From Cytidiella melzeri (taxonomy: Eukaryota > Basidiomycota > Agaricomycetes > Polyporales > Irpicaceae): DNA of 64,000 nucleotides. Numbering within the stretch: position 1 is the first letter of the stretch; every line of letters starts with the position of its first letter. A model generated the notes under the pieces. That model searched no databases. It was not told where the DNA came from and was given only the letters and a program-made list of their open reading frames with translations. Shown here piece after piece: positions 33,916-45,743 of the stretch. The position numbers were made by a program, and so were the translations under genes. Location: positions 49,311-113,310 of the forward strand of contig JABYQR010000124.1 in the NCBI GenBank assembly GCA_022592445.1. The letters are read 5' to 3'.

Positions 33916-34816
33916 ACGACGAGGATCGGAGTACCTCTCCTGGAGAGCCGAATGAGGGCGCGAAGGGATGGTCGTTATTTGGGAACAGTCGGATGTTGGT
34001 CGAGGCTACACCGACCAAGAAACGTAGAAGATGGTGAGAACGACATCATCACCATCTGCGATTGTGCGACCGTACAAGATGTCTGCGACCCGTAAGTTTG
34101 TCAGTGCTCTTCACTTTATAAAGTAAAAATTAATCGTCTGACTCACATACCAGAGTCTGGGATACCTCCCGTATCTGTGATATTTTTTCCACTTGTACCG
34201 AAATAACACTTTCTAACACTTTCGAGGTCCACCGCTGCTGTTACGAAAGGAAATCAACTTGAATTTTACTGGCCTGGCTGACAATCCTAGCCCCAGCTAC
34301 CACCGTATGTCGTCAATAATACACTATGCAATTCACGCAAATCATCAGACCTCGAGACTGTACTTCCTGCTCATTCTTCCGACGTCCGTGCCCCTCACTG
34401 TAAAACAATATTGCAGCGAACGATGCTCACCGCCATATCTCACCGTTCACAGCGAAGTCAGCTGCTTACTGATATGTATTTCCAGAACTCGTGGCATCCC
34501 TCCTATGTACTGAGGCCATGAGAACGGATCCAAATCACGCTCTCGAAAGATGCGAAGCACAGTCACTCGCCACGACCGTTCAAGCGTTCGAGATTGCCGC
34601 AGACCCCGCAATGGTACAGTCAAGCCTCCCCCCACCACCAGAATGCGCAGCTCCTCTGCTTGCATTTCACCAGGGAATTCTTTGTGGTGTATCTACCCCG
34701 GTCCCCCCCCCCCCTCCCCTTTCAAGGTGATAGATCAGTGGTCGCTGTCAGTGGCTATCCTCAGCGTGACTGCATAGCTCATGGCTTCTCCATTCAACCT
34801 TCCTCCAACGTCCAAT

Positions 34817-35228
34817 TCAGGAGAAGCACGGCGAATTTGAAGGATTATAATACACGGTCTGCTTCTTGTTGTCTGGCCATGCAAAACCGGTACTGGTCAG
34901 TACTCCCACACGATAACACACATGCTCGACTGGCGAGTTGCTCGTACCACAATAGGCAGGCATCTGGGACAAGAACCTCGTTATACACGACGAGATAGAT
35001 ACCGCAGGGATCACCCGTCGATCGTCGTCGCATGCGGCGAAACTTGATTTTGGTGTTTGCAACCGGTCATCGTAAGTACAAAATTCCCAATGCAACACCC
35101 TTCTTCAGATCGACTTCCGTGTTCAGTTGGTAGCAACGAGTACATAGCGACGGACATATCTCGGTATCCCGACCTCTCCTCATGCGCAGACCCTCTTCAG
35201 GACGCAAGTTCTGCCAGCGCCACGCCAT
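34817..35228 (-). pseudogene. Cys-rich ORF, unit 2 (interrupted)
   Basis: Counterpart of 23818-24354. The frame is broken by a TGA near the second Cys pair and by small differences; only fragments stay open. Confidence 0.4.
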
Positions 35229-35612
35229 GACGCACCGAATTTTATAAGCTCTTACATCTGCGGCTCGTTCACCGCGTGCTTGAGGCGCTTTGCTCTCCAG
35301 AGGTAGGGGGCCATCAACATGTTCATGTCTCGATTTCTCCCTTTCGGCCGCTCACTCGTCCGTCTCTGAAAGCCTTGGCAAAACTGTTTGTAGACATGCA
35401 ACATCCACGGCCATTGTACTACGATCGCAACTCGATTCGTGCTCGCGTCGTACATCACTGGTGCCTTCGTAAACCATTGTGTCCGAGTCGTAATTATCCA
35501 CTCTGTTACATACGAGATCTCATGCATAATTACTACTGCAAACGGGGCGCTCACCTCACTTGAGTGATTGAAAGTCAAAGGGTTAACCATCGACAATTTT
35601 AATCCCCAGCAC

Positions 35613-37285
35613 TCACGCATTCAACTCTGATCTGCAGCTTACAACTTCATCGTTGCCTAGTACTCTGCAGATGATGTCAGCTGTTTCTACAAACCTAGTC
35701 TCGACCTCCGAGAGATATGCGTCGGTGTTCAGATCGTGCGAGTGTCCAGTAGGAACGTCAAGTGTAAAGGACGGAGCATACAGCGGAAATGCAGGGTGAT
35801 CTGGTATGTCAGCCGTCATAGGCAGAGGTTTCCGAAGCTATAGAACAGATGCATCAGAGATCTCCTCCAATGACCAGCATGGGGACCATCACGCACAGCG
35901 AGAGATGTCAGGTGCGTCCATGCGCGGGCGGCGTTCGGATGATTATACCCACCTACGCACCGGTAAATATCTTTGGGGCAGGTCACATTTGTACTGGCTC
36001 ACCTCCGCCCACCAATAATGTCTTGCATTGCCAAACGTGCGATATCCTGCTGAGGCACCAAGACAGACTTCGTTCGGACGAGCCTAGAGACCAATTCCAA
36101 ACGGCGTACGGATCTCCAGCCAGGCCGTCAACACCGCACTGCACAACCACGTAATCTGGCCGGAATGCGTTCTTGATTGACTCAACTGATTCCCATATCC
36201 TAGCAAACGTCGCATCGGAAGCTCCACGTGCCAAGGGCAAAGAGAGGGTGAAAGGATCGAACGAGTGATGAGAACAGTCGGACAGCGACGAGAGCTGTGA
36301 CACGGGGAAGAAACCTAGAGATGTGTGGTGAATTGAGAGCGTCAGCACCTGAGGCTCGTTGCTTGCACCACCAGGCGAGTAGAAAGCCTGGGAAACGCCG
36401 TCTGAGAAGTGAAGGTCAAGATCCAGGTACATGACGCGAGCCTTGCGAGGCCCAGCTTCAGCATCGATGATACGCTCCTTCTTGAGTAATAGTATGGCGA
36501 GAACGCAGTCTGCGACGTAGCAGAATCCCGACGCCTTCGATTTCTGCGCGTGATGCCTGTGCGACGTCGGTGACTTCGTATGCAAGTTCCGAGAGGATCG
36601 TCGTAGCGCGAACATTTACCTTCCGCCATCCCAGCAAATTGCGATGTCCACTTCATCTTTCACGAGTGCATTTGCGGCTGGATAAATGATTAGTTGTGTA
36701 ATCGAATGGGGTTCAAATGTGAGATGAACCAGCCATAGTTGCACCTCCGACTAATCGAACGTACTGAGGAAGGCTTGCGAAAGCCGGGCAATCCTGAAGC
36801 ACCACGCATGAACGCGAGTCGCATAAAGATGTTATACGTATGCAGCACCTCTTCAATACCATACTCCGCATAATGGTCACTTTGAGAGCCGCTACTATTG
36901 GCGGAAGACGATCGCGAAAAATTCTGCGCGTTGAGGACGAACTCGATATATCGGCGAGTATGATAAGTCGTCAGGTCCTCTGGTGTGGCGGGAGTAAGGC
37001 AAATGATGCGAACAAATGCCTCAGAGCTCCACAGGTTCACAAGGTTCAGCAGCCCGTACTGCTTGACGAGCGAATGGACAAGTAGAGAGCGATTTATGTT
37101 CGACGGTAGCAGAGACGATATCTGGGTAGGGGACGGATGCATTCAGATGAGCTCTAAACATTAGACCATGCACTTCACACCTTTGCTAAGTCATTTGATA
37201 CCACATATCATACGCGAATCAACTCGGATGTGTCTGCAGAATGCAAGCTCGCCGCCGCCGAGCGCGACACACCACGATCGTCCAT
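35613..37285 (-). pseudogene. histone deacetylase, unit 2 (premature stop)
   Basis: All seven exons of the unit 1 gene are recognisable and the catalytic region is well preserved (GGRHHAQK, YLDLDLHFSDG, CGVDGLAGDP). In exon 1, codon 26 reads TGA where unit 1 reads GGA (gtatgatatg against gtaggatatg on the minus strand). No translation from the normal ATG is therefore possible beyond 25 residues. Exons 2-7 remain open, so inactivation is recent. A product from a downstream start would lack the N-terminal strand. Confidence 0.8.
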
Positions 37286-37509
37286 GCCGCAGCTATCAGG
37301 CGCCAATCACCGCTGCGGTTCAATCAGCTGTTTGGCTGTGCTTGGCTCAGGCCCGGTCAACTGCCTATTCAGGAAATCGTCAAGTTGAACACGCCCATTG
37401 TGCACCTCAAGTCTGACTCAGACTCAAACCCCGCCTGATCCACGAGGCGTGTACAGTTATAAAGTCCTCGCAACATGGACTTCGAGTTTCTCTCAGAGTA
37501 CTCACCATC

Positions 37510-40398
37510 ATGGGTACGAAAGACGTTCTCCCTGCCACTCCTGTCAAGGCTCACACCAGCTCTAATGCCAATCTTCAATCGACTCAACAACTCTCCGGCA
37601 ACACGCCCGTCACTCGCAAACTTGCGCCACAATACACCGGGTCGGATTGGACGGTTCACAAGTCCCGCACCGCTGTGAAAGACGACCTGGGGCCTTACAT
37701 TCCAGAACTGCCCTACGAGTTCTTCAAGGACAACATCCTTCCTCCTCTCCACAGGAAAGCGAACGTCAAGGGCACGATCACCCGACTGAAGAAGGCTGGC
37801 GTCATCACGAACGCCGGCAACAGTTCTCGCTGGACGGCCTTTCCCGAGGATCCTCACAAACAGAGCGACGAAAACAAGGTCTTCGCCAAGCTCGCAAGCG
37901 TCGTTAACGCGATTTTCGACAATTCCGGCTGTCCCAAGAAACAAGAGCGGATCGTCGCATACGAGAGTCTTCCCGATAGTATCCCACTCTGCTGCGTCGA
38001 CGAGAAGCTTGGAAGACCCGACGGGTATCTGCTCTTCAAGAACCGCTTCCTTGCAGACCGCGAGGATGGTCGTCGGTATTGGCGCGACATCGCGACGCCT
38101 GCGGAGTTCAAGCTCCAAGATACTCGGGATACCTTGCAAGACGTAAGCAGCGAGGTCTCTTGCTGCCGCCCGATTGATTGACACTGACACAATATGTTGG
38201 CGCAGGACGTGAACAAGATATGCTGGAACATGTACCAAGTCATGCAAGAGGATGCTCGCCGCCGCTTCGTTTTCGCGTTCACCATCGAGAACACTCAGAT
38301 GCGGGTTTGGATGGCGAACCGATCGGACGTTCTGGTGTCTCAGCCTTTCAACTTTATAGAGGCGAGTCGTCTTCGAGTCTTACCCTCCCGTGTGTTCTAT
38401 TCACTGACGTGTCATGTTCAGGATCACGAGAAGTTTGTACACTTCTTTTTATCTCAAGCTTACGCGGAAGAGCACGAGCTCGGACTCGATCCAACGATGA
38501 CGATGGTCAGCGCGGAACCTAACAAGGTGCCGATGTACGATATCGTCGTTCGCGTCGTTAGCAAGATCAACGGGAGGGAGAAGATCGAGAACCAGACGTA
38601 CCGCACGCAGAAGCTGATCAACGATGACGGAGCGAAGGCTCTTCGCGGGAGAGGCACTCGTGTCTGGAAGGTGCACAGAGTGGTGCGCAATGTGGTAGAT
38701 TTTCGCAAGCCAGGTGTTCTGAAAGACGCCTGGGTGGACGAGGATCGCGAGAGAGAAGGCGACATTCTAGAGGCGATTAGAGACCAGAAGGGCCTCACCG
38801 AGGTAGCTGGAAACATCCTGAAGGCGCTATTCCTCACGCCTATCGCTCGAGGCGACGTCTTCATTGGAAATACCCGCGACGGCACTCGCACTCTGATCAC
38901 CCGTGGAGTCGCAGTCCCTGATGATTCCACGAAATTCCCTCTACGCGTGCCTGATAGTCATCAACCCTCGCATGCCAAGAGCACCGTTCTCGATGCGATT
39001 GCGCACGGTGACCCTTCTCCGTCCGATGCAATGATTCAAGCCCAGAGGCTCGTCAAGTACTTCAGCAAATTTCACCATCGAATCGTCTTTGCGGAGGAAT
39101 GCAAACCGTTGTCCAAGGTCGAGTCTTTGTGTACCGTATTCAGTACTCTCTTTGACGTAACTCTTGGTAAGCCAATGTTTCATTTCATGCGCCCTGGTTA
39201 CTCTAAACTGAAGGGATGATTCGAAAGGATTGATGATCATGCACCAGAATGGCCCAGGTTGGGTGCATCGAGATATCAGTGCTGGTAACATTCTTCTCGA
39301 TATGAACGGGAATGAGACGAAGCTCTCCGATTTGGAATATGCTAAGAAGCTTGATGTAAAGACCGCGCACGAGATACGGACGGTGCGTCACGACGGTTCG
39401 ATATGAAAAAATTACCTGTACTGACATCTTGTTAGGGAACGGCAAACTTCATGGCTGTGGAAGTTGATCAACAAGTTTATATCTACGCTTACGAATCCCG
39501 AAAACCTAAGGTGGGACCCAAGAGCATAGACCGCTACGCAGCAGCTTTCTTTCGGCGCGAGAAGGGAAATCTTGCGGCGACGGGAGACAGTCTCAGTGCA
39601 CCGGGACCCAGTCAACCTCCGAAGTCGGAGAAGCTTTTCCAATACAACCCTACTCATGACCTCGAGTCTCTTTGGTGGGTTGCGGCATATTTTGTGGTCA
39701 ACAAGGAAACGTTTCTCGCTTCTCCAAGGAGCTCCTCGGACACTCCCGTCACCCCCGCCAATTCGCATTCCCGTCTCACCGAAAAGCAGCGCACGTACGC
39801 CAGGAGTCTGTTCTATGGCTCTCTACCGAGAGTGATAGCAATGAGCAGCACCGAAGACACTCCCATCGATGAACACATGCGTTCTTTGCCATCCTATCTC
39901 TCTCGCGTCTGCGAAGCGTTAATAGAGCTGAGGAAGACACTCCGCGCACATTACGGCACTATCGAGCACCCAGCATTCGAGATTGACAAAAATGTATGCA
40001 ACGAACTCTATGAAACCTTCATGGATACCTTCTCAGCGCTGGCGGAAGACTTGAAGGACGCGGATATCATCGTCAAGCCAATCCCCCGCGATCGCAATCA
40101 GGAAGGCCTCAGGGTCGACACTGCTCGTGCATCTACGACGGCTGCGACGAAAAGAAGCACGAAGCGGCAATTTGAGGACGAAGTCGATACGTCGACTGGG
40201 TCGAAGCGGCGGAAGGCCAACGCTGAGGTTGATCCCCCAGCAGAGGCAGTGGCGGAGGCTTCAGGTTCTGTCCCGAAACCGAAGAAGGGCAAGGGCAGCG
40301 AGAGGAAGAAGAAGGGTACTAGTCAGGAAGCCAAGGTGGCGACAGAGGCTGCTGGCTCAAGGGTGACGCGCAGCAGGAGTAGTTCGAGGAAATTTTAG
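37510..40398 (+). CDS. FunK1 fungal protein kinase, unit 2 (intact)
   Basis: FunK1 kinases are a family expanded in multicellular basidiomycetes and other filamentous fungi; substrates are mostly unknown. Five exons in phase: 37510-38142, 38206-38361, 38422-39166, 39228-39382 and 39436-40398, giving 883 residues. Intron 2 appears to be of GC-AG type. The first 260 residues hold RPDGYLLFKNRF and CWNMYQVMQEDARRRFVFAF. The catalytic loop is VHRDISAGNILLD (HRD at 525-527, Asn532), followed by KLSDLEYAK, where DLE (546-548) takes the place of DFG, then TANFMAVEV and NPTHDLESLWWVAAYFV. The C-terminal about 100 residues are basic and low complexity (TGSKRRKANAEV, KPKKGKGSERKKKGT), suggesting nuclear targeting. 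It diverges from the deacetylase copy. This is the only uninterrupted kinase copy in the window. Confidence 0.88.
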
Positions 40399-40675
40399 AC
40401 ACGGCGGCTCAGAACGCGGTTATGTTATAACAATCCAGAGTATGTTCCCCAACCCATGCATGATACGTGCTTGCCCTGTCTCACCCTGGCTTGACTCTCA
40501 TTTGACCCGACAACCCTCATGGCATTGCGGGTATAGTATATCGAAACAAAATTGCCATGTCTTATTGACCGTGAAGTACAGCACATTGTTCGTAGTGTCA
40601 TACGCAAACTTCGTGGCACTACGACCACCTTCTTCGAATTGACTTCGACTTTTGCAGGCGCTCAGGCTGCCCAGA

Positions 40676-40727
40676 TTTTTTTTTTTTTTTTTAAAAAAAA
40701 TCAGTGATATTGATATTAAACGAGATT
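40676..40727. repeat. T/A homopolymer insertion present only in unit 2
   Basis: A run of about 17 T followed by 8 A and a short AT-rich tail interrupts sequence that is continuous in unit 1 (29,808). AGATTT occurs on both sides, as a short direct repeat. Confidence 0.6.
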
Positions 40728-41114
40728 TGTTACCGCACCCAAATCAAATCAGATATAGGAAGTAAGTTTGCCACCTTCCATAATGCATTGTTCATGTCGG
40801 CGAAGAGCACACACACACTAGCTGACACCAGCTTGTCTCTTCAACGTGATTGCATGGAGTGAGGTGAGACCTCTGTCACAGTCAACTCGAAAACATATCG
40901 AACTATACATAGTGTAATAGCGGTCGTAACAAAGAGGAACCTACCGTTCACAGACACTGTCACAAGAGTGGGAACGACTAATCCTTCCGTTCACTCAATA
41001 ACCTCGAACGGCGTACGCTTGATATCCCTCCCATCCGCCGAGTCGCCGCCTCCGTCTAACGCACGCTTCGCACCAACAAACCCGCTGACGACAGCCAGCA
41101 CCATACCACCCATG

Positions 41115-42655
41115 AATAAATCATTGGCAACCACGTGCTGCAATAATCATTGTATACTGCTCGTCGCTTAGACCCATACCCGCGAGCGAGTTGTTCTGGC
41201 CCTCGTCCTCGCACAAAGTGAACATCCCAGAGAAATCGCCGGCGGCAACCATGTTTGCAGCTTAGATCGAGAGTGCCTGGCCAAAGTTGCTACCGACACA
41301 GGGGGGGTACCGACCGAACGGCGAATCCGCTGCATGGTTTGTATGGCTTTAAAGTGCGTGAAAAACTACGAGGTATGATCTGATATTGAGAGTCTATAAA
41401 CGTACCTCGAGCATCTTCAAGAGCCCGTCCTTGGTGGACGGCTTGGGCAAAATATTGTGCATGACTGAAGAGAGTACTTGATAATCTCACACGCCGTCAA
41501 GTTGCTCGTCATCGAGATGATATGCATAACAAGGTCAAATTGTCGGATGAGCGACGTTGCAGAAACAGAAATCCTTCACAAAGAAGAATCAGCGTCGTAT
41601 ATCCCCCCGTAACCGGATATAGACCAACCATCAAGACCAAATCATACTTTTTCTACTTCATCTTGTTCACCGCCGCTCCGATCCTGTCCACGGCAACATC
41701 GATTGCACACCCGAACATCTGCAAAAGCTTGCTGCTCAACTTCCGACAGACCGCGTTGTGGTCCACGAGCGACACCCTCGGCAGGACCGCACACCCAGGG
41801 ATATACGTGCTCCTCCGCAGGGAGTCCTCACACTCAACTTTGTCGCCTCAGGCACCTAAGGACCGAGATCGGCTGTGACGTCGTCTTTTCAACAAGCACA
41901 AGTGGCTGAAGACATTGCGTTTGATGTGTTCGAGTGCGTCGCGACGATCGGCGTGAAAGTCGAGATGGCGGAAAATCCAACAATGATGACAAGGTCAGAT
42001 GTGCGTAAAGAGCGTCGAGGGAGGGGACTAGCGTGTTCTCCAACGACATTTTCGTCGGTGTTTTTCATCTGGGAGAGACATCGTGAGGAAAGACCGAAAA
42101 GCACGGTTCGAAGCAGTAAACACACCTTGTGAAATTTGTTGAGCTGCCTGACAAAGCTGGCGAAATTGGAATGAGGGAATATGAGAGGCGAGATGGACGT
42201 TGTGAACTCGTTCATCTCCTTGACAATGAAGCATTCGTCGTGGAGCCCAACGAGACGACGTAAAAACAAGAGGTGTCCACGTGCATCCTTTGAGTGTGGT
42301 CAGACTGTAAGAAAAAGTGGCAAGAGAGACGGTGTACGCAACTTGTACATTTTCTTGACGAAACGACTTATGCACGGTGTGCCGTGCCCTCCCTCGTGTT
42401 TAGAGTGCTGAGCCGAGAGCGCGGGCTGGGAGGTGGGCGGGGGTCATCTCGCTGATCGCGATTGACCCTGTCCACAGGCTTTGATCTGGAATAGAATGTC
42501 AGAAGGGGAGTGTAGGTGGTATCTGGGCATCTCTCGAGCTGCTGGTGTGATGGGGGGCCAGGAAGGGTGGGGGTTGAGGGGCGAGGCAGCGGCATTGGAA
42601 AGCGGACGGGAGGGAGTAGGTCGGTGGTGGTAGCGTACTGCAGAAGACAGGGCAG
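41115..42655 (-). pseudogene. SKN7: SKN7/Prr1-like response regulator, unit 2 (decayed)
   Basis: Counterpart of 30195-31735 at an offset of about 10,920. FTTSISPLIFPHSNFASFV and QLNKFHKV mark the HSF-like domain; the receiver domain carries the same TAG before KKYDLVLM. Additional substitutions distinguish it from unit 1. Confidence 0.68.
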
Positions 42656-43089
42656 CGGTGTTCAACCCAATGATGCTTTACAGCTCAATAACGCGCGTGT
42701 CAGCATCGCGTACTGATTGAGAGCGAGAAACAAGCACAGCAAGACTGTTGTTTGGCGGTAGCAGACGTCGCTAGGTATGATGAGAGGGAACAGTAGAAAG
42801 CACTTTAGCCGCTGCGCAGTGGCCGGGAACACGTGTGACTGGTCGCGTCCGTCACATGTGACAAGTCGTGTCTGTGTCGAGCAGTTCGCTCAAACAGCCA
42901 TCCTACTTACCACATCATCACCTCAAAAGGCTATAGCCAGGGTTTCATCAGCAATCTTGTAAGTTCCAATACTTTAATTTATAACTATGCATGCGTAACG
43001 GATCTTTTCAGGTTCACCTTCTGCATAGCATCTATGCCGCACAAAAGGAGTCGGATACCTTCAGTAACGAACTCATGCTCAGACCCTGT

Positions 43090-44368
43090 TGGCTTGTCTG
43101 ACAGCCTTTGAACCAGTGAACCAAGAGCGGACACCACTCACTGATGTGTCACCTTACGCTTAGAATGTACAATACGTGCTGAACATCGAATGTCCCGTAA
43201 AATGGACGGCAACTCAAGAGAAATCGTTTTCATGCGAACTGCCTGTGTCTGAGATATCTGCGACATCGGCAGCAGAGCGTATGTCCCACATTTATCTTCA
43301 GACGTTGTGGCTTCCAGAGGTGTGTCAAGCGCATTGCATTCATATACCATACTTAGACACTTCACATGCCATTGGATCGTCTTATACCAGCACTACTCTT
43401 GGTAGCAGCCCTGCCGGTTTTCGGACCGTCCTCTTCTCGCTCCCAAGCCTACGGACTCTTCGAGCTGGTGAAACCTCATCTCCTAACTCCGCGTCTCGTC
43501 ACAGCAAAATACCAGAAACGTATTTCCGCCCTAGTAGATGAGGCAGAACACGGCGAAGCCGGTCCCGATGACGAGCTCATGTGGTAGTTTTTGAGGTATG
43601 AGAAAGGCATACACGAGGATCAGGACATGTCCGAGGAGCAGCAGGCAGCGGCGTACGATAGCTGGAAGAAGACTTGGTTAAGTCACATGGAACAGCGGGA
43701 GTGAGTGCTAGCAACATTGCAAACTCTTGATTCTCATCCAAACCTACAGGATTACGATACAGCTGCCTCTCTACTTCCTGCCCCTTACCCTGCCTGACAT
43801 CCCACGAGACGAGCCCAAATCACGGTCGACGGAACTCATGGTACCAAGTCCATCGCCGCGTAAGCGTGTGCGAGCGTCATCTCCTACGAAAGGATTACTC
43901 TCTGCTTCGATCCTCGAGCAGGATCTCGAACTTCTGATGGACAGGCTAGCCCTGTGGCAGCTCATGACCTCCATTGACATACACGCTAGAGGGGACGTTA
44001 CCGTGCGACACACTCATCGACTACAAACCGCACACAAAGGAAGACATAGAATTGGTGTCCCCGCGCTCGACTCTGACCCGACTCAAGGAGAGTGGTTCTC
44101 GGGCCGAGACGAGGCATAGGCAGAAACACGACATGTCCATGACGAGATCTTTGAAAGACACGCTCGAGGAGGAACGTGTTCGAGAGCGTTCAAGATCTTT
44201 GCGCATCGGACCGAACACCATGCAAAAGCGTGCGCTGGCATGAGAGGTCGGCATGTCAACTGCCTTCAAGGGGAAGCACAAAAAACTGCAAGAGCGATCG
44301 GGTAGACGTCCTGCAGTCGGCAAGTCCAAGAGTACCGCGGACGCTGGAGTGCCTAAGGGCAAAAGCAA
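43090..44368 (+). pseudogene. SLD3: SLD3-like factor, unit 2 (decayed and truncated)
   Basis: Counterpart of 32196-33915. It keeps the better frame at SWKKTWLSHMEQRE. It has a TAG directly after DDELMW (about 43,585), lacks about 200 bp that hold DWMQTLCEDIVEPL in unit 1, carries the shared TGA after KRALA, and is cut off at the junction with unit 3. Confidence 0.6.
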
Positions 44369-44503
44369 TATCGCAACGAACGATGCTCACCGCCATATCT
44401 CACCGTTCACCCGCAAAGTCAGCTGCTTACTGATATGTATTTTCAGAACTCGTGGCATCCGTTCTATGTACTGAGGCCATGAGAACGGATGCAAGTCACG
44501 CTC

Positions 44504-45181
44504 TCAAAAGATGCGAAGCACAGTCACTCGCCACGACCGCTCAAGCATTCGAGATTGCCGCAGACTCGCAACGGCACAGTCAAGCCCCCACCACCAGAAT
44601 GCGCAGCTCCATTGGCTGCATTTCAACAGGGAATTCCGTGATGTATCTACCCTGGTCCCCTTGGACCAAGGTGATAGACGAGTATCGCTGTCAGTGGCTA
44701 TCCTCGGCGTGACTGCATAACTCGTGGCTACTCCATTCAACCTTCCCTCAACGTCCAATCCAGGAGAAGCACAGCGAATTTGAATGACAATATTACACGG
44801 TCTGCTTCTTATTGTCTGATCGGTGTCGGCTATGCAAAACCGGTACTGGCTAGTACTCCCACACGATAACACACATGCTCGACTGGCGAGTTGCTCGTAC
44901 CACAATAGGCAGTCATCTGGGACAAGGAACTCGGTATACTCGACGAGATAAATACCGCAGGGACTACCCGTCGATCGTCGTCGTATCCGGCGAAACTTGA
45001 TTTTGGTGTTTATAACCGGGCATTGTGAGCACAAAATTCCCAATGCAACACCCTTCTTCGGATCGACTTCTGTGTTCGGTTGGTAGCAACGAGTACACAG
45101 CGACGGACATATCTCGGTATCCCGACCTCTCCTCAAGCGCAGATCCTCTTCAGGACGCAAGTTCTGCCAGCGCCACGCCAT
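44504..45181 (-). CDS. hypothetical Cys-rich ORF, unit 3
   Basis: Same ORF as 23818-24354 but open for 225 codons, with CPSLCTRC and CSQC retained. No family recognised. Confidence 0.3.
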   Translation of the reverse strand: MAWRWQNLRPEEDLRLRRGRDTEICPSLCTRCYQPNTEVDPKKGVALGILCSQCPVINTKIKFRRIRRRSTGSPCGIYLVEYTEFLVPDDCLLWYEQLASRACVLSCGSTSQYRFCIADTDQTIRSRPCNIVIQIRCASPGLDVEGRLNGVATSYAVTPRIATDSDTRLSPWSKGTRVDTSRNSLLKCSQWSCAFWWWGLDCAVASLRQSRMLERSWRVTVLRIF

Positions 45182-45743
45182 GACGCACCTAATTCTATCA
45201 GCTCTTACATCTGCGGCTCGTTTACTACGTGCTTGAGCCTCTTTCTTTGGCAGAGGTAGGGGTCATCAACACATTCACGCATCGATTTGTCCCGTTCAGC
45301 CGCTCACTCCTTCGTCTCTAGAAGCCTTGGCAAAACACCGTTTCTTGACATGCAACATCCACGGCCATTATACAACGGTCGAAAATCAATGTAAGTATGC
45401 TAGCGTCGTTCAGCACTCAACGTACAAATCATTCTGCGCTGCGACACCTGGTACACGTGGACTCGGTTAAGTTGCCATGACCTAGTGAGTGGGAGAATCT
45501 CGCGAGAGAAGAGCATATGTGGACTTACCTCTTCTACTGTGATTAGGCTCACACTGCGACTAGTCACGTCAGCCATCCTTGGTGCATCCATCAACCGCAG
45601 TATACCATTGTCTCCGAGTCGTAAATATCCACTGCGTTACATACGAAATTTCATTCATGATTACCACTGCAAACGGGGCGCTCACCTCACTTGAGTGATT
45701 GAAAGTCAAAAGGTTAACCATCGACAATCTGAATCCCCAGCAC

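Larger units (their letters stand above)
23200..34050. repeat. segmental duplication, unit 1 (full length, about 10.85 kb)
   Basis: The unit begins caccatctgcgattgt at 23,200 and the same sequence restarts at 34,051. Offsets between matching features are about 10,870-10,920. It holds a Cys-rich ORF, a deacetylase, a FunK1 kinase, and SKN7-like and SLD3-like pseudogenes. Confidence 0.93.
34051..44368. repeat. segmental duplication, unit 2
   Basis: This repeats unit 1 in the same orientation and gene order. Relative to unit 1 it lacks about 200 bp inside the SLD3-like pseudogene (near 44,046) and ends early: sequence matching 33,690 is followed directly by the matching start of unit 3 at 44,369. 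Confidence 0.92.
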
